A DNA stretch of 64,000 bases from Riptortus pedestris (Eukaryota; Arthropoda; Insecta; Hemiptera; Alydidae): NCBI GenBank assembly GCA_019009955.1, contig CM032233.1, forward strand, positions 11,317,001-11,381,000, written 5' to 3'. Shown here piece by piece: positions 58,636 to 64,000 of the stretch (its first letter is position 1; each line of letters starts with the position of its first letter). The position numbers and the translations under genes are program-made. The notes under the pieces are model-generated. The model did not search any database. It was given only the letters and a program-made list of their open reading frames with translations, and was not told the origin of the DNA.

Positions 58636-58771
58636 CACCATTTAGCAGATTTCCCCTAAGGAAAATCAGCTATTGAGGTCGTATTCATGGCGCGCTTTTC
58701 TACATTTTTCTTTAAATGTCCATCGATCCTACCTAGGAGATTAAGAAATTAAGGTCCGTTATAACTGCATG
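58636..58771 (+). repeat. Hairpin arm of TA-centred family, cut by Tc1 element
   Basis: AGCAGATTTCCCCTAAGGAA with the ATCAGCTATTGAGGTCGTA block leads to AAGGTCCGTTATAACTGCAT. A Tc1 element then sits at the point where the TA tract would begin. Confidence 0.82.
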
Positions 58772-58773
58772 TA

Positions 58774-60298
58774 CACTCCACGACAAAATTATAGGCCACC
58801 CCTAATTTTGCCAGTTTTTGACAATATTGAATGTCATACTTCCTCGAAAGCAAATAAATACTGTTCTAATCCCACTGCCTTCCAAAATAGAATATCAGTA
58901 ATAAGGTCCTTCTTACCATAGCATTAGCTAAAATGTAAATATTGACATGCGACAAAAGTATAGGCTAGCCTCTCAGTTCTTATCTAAATCTTGCTATTGG
59001 AACACTGTTAGTGACTAGTGCTACTGGGAAATGTTAGTTGTTTTGATCAGTGAGTCTAACTAAATTTTATTACGTAATGCCTTGGGGAAAAGAGTTATCT
59101 GCGAGTGAAAAGGATGTGATTAAAACATTACGCGATAACAACTTGACAATATCGAAAATCGCTCGAACTTTAAATAGAAGAAGGCATTTAATAAGAAATT
59201 TCATTAGGCTAGGCAACGATTATGGCAAGAAGAAAAGCACAGATAGGCCTATGGCAATGACTGTTCGAGAACAGCAAGCCATTTTACGCTATGCATCCAA
59301 CTCTTCAGCCACAGCGAGAGAAATTTATGAACAAGCTGGAGTCCAAACAAACGTCAGGAATGTTCAACGCCTTTTGCAAAAGACCAGTCGTTTAAAGCGC
59401 TTTAAACTGAAGTCAAAGCCCCCCCTTTCAAAAGCACACAAAGCCAACAGAAAGAAGTTTGCTTCGTAACGCATTACTTGAGGAAGGAGATGGAAGAAAG
59501 TTATCTTCAGCGATGAAAAGAAGTTTAATTTGGATGGGCCTGATGGTTATCGATATTATTTTCATGAAAAATTATTTTTAAGTAAACGTCAAATGGGAGG
59601 AGGAGGTGTTATGGTTTGGGCTTCGATAGGATACTATGGAAACACAGATTTAGTGTTTTGTTCTGCAACATTAAACGCAAAAAAGTATATAGACATCATC
59701 CGGGAGCAAATTGTTGGGAGAGGAGAAGAACTGACTCGAGGGCGGTTCATCTTTCAGCAAGACAATTCACCTGTCCACACTGCTCGCATAGTAAAAAATT
59801 TGTTTGCTGCCAAAAATATTCCCGTTTTACCCTGGCCAGCCCGATCACCAGACCTTAACATAATTGAGAATTGCTGGGGTGAAATTTCTCGTGCAGTTTA
59901 TGCTCGAGGGAGACAGTTTAACTCCGTAGAAGAACTGAAATCTTGCATCGAAGAAAAGTGGTCCACTATTCGTAAAAAGTATATAAAAAAACTTTTTAAA
60001 TCTCTCCCAAAGCGATTGGCTGAAGTCTTAGAAAGAAATGGCGGCTCAACGCATTATTAAAGCGGCGAATAATCAAAGGTAACAGAAATTAAATAAACTG
60101 GCCTATAATTTTGTCGCGGTCATTCAATGTGTTTTTGTTTGTTTTTTCGATTAGAAATATACTTATTTCATAAAATTTACTATTTTTTATTTGTCCTTGC
60201 AAAATCATATAAAATAAACTAAATTATATAACAATTGATCAACTAAAATTAATTTTTAACAGAAAAATTGAGGTGGCCTATAATTTTGTCGGGGAGTG
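58774..60298 (+). mobile_element. Tc1-like transposon (DD34E) with IR/DR ends
   Basis: Termini CACTCCACGACAAAATTATA (58774) and, inward from 60298, CACTCCCCGACAAAATTATA are flanked by TA duplications (58772-58773, 60299-60300). A second, inner copy of the motif lies in each end: GCGACAAAAGTATAGGC near 58949, and its inverted counterpart GCCTATAATTTTGTCGCG near 60100. This is the IR/DR arrangement of Minos- and Sleeping Beauty-type elements. Length 1525 bp; the copy looks young. Confidence 0.93.
59050..60060 (+). pseudogene. Tc1 transposase, two nonsense codons
   Basis: A single frame runs from 59050 to TAA at 60058-60060 (337 codons), with stops only at 59467-59469 (TAA) and about 59479 (TGA). 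The more likely start is the Met of MPWGKELSASEKD at 59077. N-terminal paired HTH domains (LTISKIARTLNR; SATAREIYEQAG) precede the catalytic core. The first Asp is in VIFSDEKKFNLDG, the second in FIFQQDNSPVHTA, and the Glu is in SPDLNIIENCWG exactly 35 residues later (DD34E, Tc1/Tc3 group). Both stops fall in the linker before the first Asp. The rest is undamaged, so inactivation is recent. Confidence 0.93.
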
Positions 60299-60307
60299 TA
60301 TATATAT

Positions 60308-61572
60308 ACTAGCTCAGATTCCCGGCTTCGCCCGGGATTTCATTTGAGGCTGAATGGTTATAGTATTTTTTCGGCAAGGCTTTACTTTGCACAATATTTC
60401 ACATTTCCCCGTCTCAGTGTTTAGGGTTTATGCCCGTCGTTGCTGTGGATTTGTTAATAATAAAATTAATTTTTTATGTAAGACTTCACTGTCGTCCATA
60501 TTGTCGTATTTCCCGTCTCCTGTGCATTATGCATAGATTTGAGTTATTAAGGACAAAATATTAACATAGATTTGAATTAATTTTTCAGGTGAGGTACCTG
60601 GTAGTTCAAATTGGAAAGAATTATTGAGCATATCAATATTTCTACGCAAATTACTTGCTTCATACATTGTTCCCGAAAAAATGTATAAAACAAATGTTAC
60701 TCTAAATAACAAAGTAAACAACTTCTGTTCTGTGCTCGAATAGACAATGAAATATCGCGAATTTTTATTTCAGGCCTCCCTTATAACCCAGACTCCCGTT
60801 CGAACCTAAAAATTTTAATATAGCTTATAATCATGGAAGAATTAATGCTAATTGACATACCGAGTTTTGTTAAGTTCGGTACAATCGTTAGTGCCCAATA
60901 AAATAGTTGACTCCCGCTTTAGTTTATAGTGTATATCTCGTTTATACATTTTTATAAGACAAAAGTGAATATCACAAAAGTTACTTCAAATAAAAAAATA
61001 AACTACTTTTGTTACGTGCACATTTGCAGAAAAACGAATAGAAAACGAAATACCTCTATTTTTAAATTCAGGCCTCCCTTACAACCCCTACTCCTGCCCG
61101 TCCCTAGAAATGTTGGTAGGGCTTAATATGATGAAGGTGTTAGTGCTAATACACATACCGAGTTTTATTTAGTTCGGTTGAGTCTTTTGTGCCAAATAAA
61201 ATTGTTGATTCCCGTTATAGTTTTTAGCAAATAACTCATTTATACTTCCGTATACGGCAAAAGTGTATATAGAAAAGTTACTCTAAATAACAAAATAAAT
61301 AAAAATACTTTTAGTTTCAGGCTTTCCTTATAACCCCCACTCCTGTTCGTCTCAGAGAATATAATATAGCCTAAAGTCTAAGTTGGGTTATTAGTAATAA
61401 ACATACCAAGTTTAATAAAATTCGGTTCAGCCGTTTATGCGTGAAAAGGTAACAAACAAACTTACACGAAAGAAACAAAATGCAGTTATGGTGTCTATGA
61501 TATGTGAAACGAAAAGTTATCGTGAAATTTTGTGAAAAAAATCATTGTAAAGACAGAGTAACAATTTTAGTG
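60308..61572 (+). mobile_element. ACTAGC/CCCGGC composite element, copy 4
   Basis: Head ACTAGCTCAGATTCCCGGCT at 60308 directly after the Tc1 element and its TA run. Internal units are anchored near 60690, 60965 and 61260; the tail AATTCGGTTCAGCCGTTTAT is followed by a shortened (CAAA) run and the same last 100 bp as copies 2 and 3. Confidence 0.88.
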
Positions 61573-61586
61573 TTGTTTACATATAT

Positions 61587-62480
61587 ACTAGCTAAGGTAC
61601 CCGGCTTCGCTCGGGAAATCAATTGAGGAGGAAAAATTCAATTTTTTTCTTGGCAATGCTTCTACGTGTACAACTGCACTTCCCGTCGGGGCGCATTTTT
61701 TTCACGCAAGGGTCAGTTGGGTGACGTATGGGGGAAAAAATGTAGATTTGAAGAAAAAAGTTACACTAAATAACAAAATAATCAACTTTTGTTCTTTACA
61801 CGTTTACCGAAAAACAAATAGAAAATTAAATATCGCGAATTTTTATTTCAGGGGTCCCTTATAACGCCCCCCCCCCTCCCTCCTGCTCGTTCTTAGCAAT
61901 TTTGGTTCAGCTGATAATCATGAGGGAGTCATTACTAATTCACATTCCGAATTTTGTTAAGTTCGGTTCAATCGTTACTGCCTAATAAAATTGTTGGCTC
62001 CCGATTTAGTTTTTAGAGTATATCTCGTTTATACTTCGTTTTACGACAAACGTGAATATAAAAAAAGGTACTTTAAATAACAAAATAAACAACTTTTGCC
62101 ATGTGCATATTTGCCGAAAAACCAATGGGAAACAAAATATCGTTATTTTTAATTTCAGACCTCCCTTATAACCCCCATTCTTTCTCGTCCCTAGAAATGT
62201 TTGTACAGCTTGTTATCATGGAGGAGTTGCTAATACACATACCGAGTTTCATTTAGTTCGGTTGAGTCTTTTGTGCCAAATGCAATTGTTGACTTCCGCT
62301 ATAGGTTTTATCGTATAACTCAGTTATACTTCGGTATACGACAAAAGTGTATATAACAAAAGTTACTTTAAATAATAAAATAAACAACTTTTGTTATGAG
62401 CATATTTGCCGAAGAGGCAATAGGAAACGAATTATCGCTATTTTTAGTTTATGCTCCCTTATAACCCCCACTCCTGCTCC
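61587..62480 (+). mobile_element. ACTAGC/CCCGGC composite element, copy 5, 3' truncated
   Basis: Head ACTAGCTAAGGTACCCGGCT at 61587, immediately after copy 4. Its head region (TTGGCAATGCTTCTACGTGT) resembles copy 1 more than copies 2-4, so at least two subfamilies exist. About two internal units; it ends in CCCCCACTCCTGCTCC without the tail. Confidence 0.86.
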
Positions 62481-62880
62481 AGTTTAAAGTTTTAAATTGC
62501 TCTTAACATATATCAAAATTATAAATCCATATTGGGTGGATTTTACACCAGTTTTACTGAGTGTAAATCTCCCCAGAAATAATAATAATAAAGTATGTTT
62601 ATTTAGAACATTAGCAAGTAATAAATTACAAATTTACAAGTTTTTTTAAATAATAAAAGATAAAAGAAAAATTTTCTAAAAAATACACACAAGCATACAC
62701 ACCTTGGACTATGTCGTCCGCCTGTTGAGTTCTGCCTATTCATTCATGGTTCATATATTTACAAAGTTCAAATACACAGAATATTTAATTATTGCATTCA
62801 TCAGTTTGGAATTTTCGATATCATTGTGAGACACACAAATACTTATACAAAGCCTGCCAATCTTTACCATTCAAAAATAA
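62481..62880. other. Unassigned AT-rich sequence
   Basis: Contains AATAATAATAATAAAGTATG near 62580, a form often seen at transcript or retroelement 3' ends. Nothing else recognised. Confidence 0.4.
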
Positions 62881-63012
62881 AATATAATTTCTGTATGCAT
62901 AGGTTTCTTAATCCGGGAGAAACAGAGAATAGATGGTGAGATGAGGTCATTACAATATTCCAGCAAGTGGGAAATCAGCTTAGTTTACGCCGGCCCTGCA
63001 TGAAGGGCTTTT
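62880..63012 (+). repeat. TA-centred family, TIR-end fragment
   Basis: GGTTTCTTAATCCGGGAGAA ... GTGGGAAATCAGCTTAGTTT ... CGGCCCTGCATGAAGGGCTTTT matches the order in the 4600 and 16560 copies. Confidence 0.65.
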
Positions 63013-63439
63013 CGTCCTGGAAGCTGTAGGCACAAAATAGGGATAGGCAATACAGCGCACGCACCCTATTGAGGGTTTGAAGTAGTTGCTGAGTAACTGG
63101 TGAAACGGCCGCTAGATGGCAAGAGGAGTTCCCTCCTAGGGTCCCGCCGACTAGGAGCAGAGCTCCTGTTCGGGCATATTCTCCTGATAGCCAGCCTCGA
63201 ATTTCAGGCCCCATTTCGACGTTTAATGTCTTTTTAAATGGACGATAAAGATAAAAAAACATTTGAATGGGCCCATAAATCGCCCTTAAGGGCGCACTGC
63301 AGGATGCTAGATGGTTGCATGGAGGTTGGATGGTAAAGGTGAAGGGTAAATATATCCTGGACGCAGTGAAATGAAGCCACTATATGGCTACTGCCGAGTA
63401 GGAATCTCTCAAAAGTTGCGAAAAAAAATTTGCTAAGTT

Positions 63440-63660
63440 CATCTTTGGGAATTTTGCTGAGATCGTCTTTGGGAATTATAGGGGCAGATACTGTAATAAG
63501 AGAACCGTGGGTGAATACTTACAATTTGAGGCGGCAACAGAACGGGGAATTCGTGAGATTATACAAAAAATTAAGACAACACCATGACAAATTCTATTCG
63601 TATGTCAGTTGAGGCATACGACTTAGTTTGGAAATTGACTTGAGTGCAAATTGCAAAGAA
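63440..63660 (+). pseudogene. PIF/Harbinger (HARBI1/ALP1-like) transposase, N-terminal fragment
   Basis: Translation gives NLRRQQNGEFVRLYKKLRQ followed by HHDKFYSY. One frame away it continues RMSVEAYDLV, reproducing the conserved 'GE-x-x-L-x-x-LR-x-D-x-x-FY-x-x-x-RM-S/T-V-x-x-(F/Y)-D' opening of Harbinger nucleases. A +1 shift near 63600 separates the two parts and a stop follows soon after. The DDE domain is not present before the window ends. The identification rests on a short motif. Confidence 0.6.
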
Positions 63661-64000
63661 CTTCAATGAATTTCCGAGATGACTTTCACTGGAATATTTG
63701 GAATTGTGTAAAAATGTACAACAATGATTGGTTTTTTTTTAAATAATAGTGCAAAAAGACAATTTTGTATAACAAATAATGTGATAAATTTACGAGTTTT
63801 AATAATTATTTACGTAACTAGTCCCAAATTTCCCTTCTTTAGAAAACTGAACTAATAACCCTTTCTTCCATTTTCGCTAGGCTACCAGGATGGAATATCA
63901 AACACGACTGATATGGGTGGATAGACGCCTACCTGTCCCCCAGGATAGTTTCAGGGGTAGATGGTAGTTTGGGCCACTGCGGCTACCGTCATTCAGTTAT
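63661..64000. other. Unassigned end of window
   Basis: AT-rich at first, GC-richer in the last 130 bp. No open frame or known repeat recognised. Confidence 0.4.

Larger units (their letters stand above)
43376..64000. other. Transposon mosaic upstream of HIBADH; no host exon identified
   Basis: Almost every stretch here belongs to one of two dispersed families or to a transposon listed separately. It is either the first HIBADH intron or upstream intergenic DNA. I looked for a targeting-peptide exon on the minus strand and could not support one. Confidence 0.65.

Noticed and set aside
62975..63262. 95-codon minus-strand ORF
   Set aside because: Its last residues are encoded by the TIR module of the repeat family and the rest matches nothing recognised.
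1..64000. tRNA, rRNA or other structured RNA genes
   Set aside because: No cloverleaf with A and B boxes or rRNA core sequence was seen; only the complement of a tRNA 3' end in the retrotransposon primer site.

Overview
This is animal nuclear DNA, not bacterial. It is AT-rich, its genes are split by consensus GT-AG introns, and it is dense in microsatellites and transposons. The DOT1L/grappa-type tail, a copia element primed by initiator tRNA-Met, DD41D and cecropia-type mariners and an IR/DR Tc1 element together suggest an arthropod, most likely an insect. I cannot name the species.

Two host genes converge. On the plus strand, ten exons between 6823 and 28527 encode the C-terminal part (856 residues) of a DOT1L/grappa histone H3-K79 methyltransferase. 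They carry the coiled-coil region, the VSPAKLALRRHLSQ block and the end of the protein. The catalytic domain must lie before position 1. A long repeat-poor stretch after the stop, to about 34200, looks like its 3' UTR. On the minus strand, five exons between 43375 and 35608 encode nearly all of mitochondrial 3-hydroxyisobutyrate dehydrogenase (HIBADH, valine catabolism). Only the exon with the targeting peptide is missing. The two 3' ends lie about 1.4 kb apart.

Layout: 1-2766 is the 5' part of a decayed copia retrotransposon (minus strand), probably inside a DOT1L intron. 2767-6822 is AT-rich intron with relics of a dispersed repeat. 6823-28527 holds the DOT1L exons, with introns carrying an 82-bp minisatellite, an ~80-bp degenerate array, a 64-bp array, a ~270-bp foldback element, a DD41D mariner, a 450-bp CT tract and a composite element. 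28528-34200 is the putative 3' UTR. 35608-43375 is HIBADH, with 91-bp and 46-bp minisatellites, a solo LTR and an inverted RTE-type LINE fragment in its introns. 43376-64000 has no confirmed host exon and is a mosaic of nested mobile elements.

The most unusual content is in that last region and in the HIBADH intron 40208-43295. A family of short elements recurs whose arms meet at long (TA)n tracts. One arm ends in a TIR-like module (AAGTCCGTCACGCAGGGGCT...), the other in an 8-bp hairpin (GATTTCCC-TTAA-GGGAAATC). The arms occur in every pairing, including near-perfect palindromes, and LTR, pogo-like and Tc1 elements sit in or beside the TA tracts. A second family starts at ACTAGCTCAGATACCCGGC and contains ~298-bp internal tandem units, each with an 11-bp hairpin. 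It occurs as two head-to-tail pairs plus one single copy. A ~1.1-kb segment is present twice (47345-48515 and 53885-55020), differing largely by single-base indels, which raises the question of assembly error.
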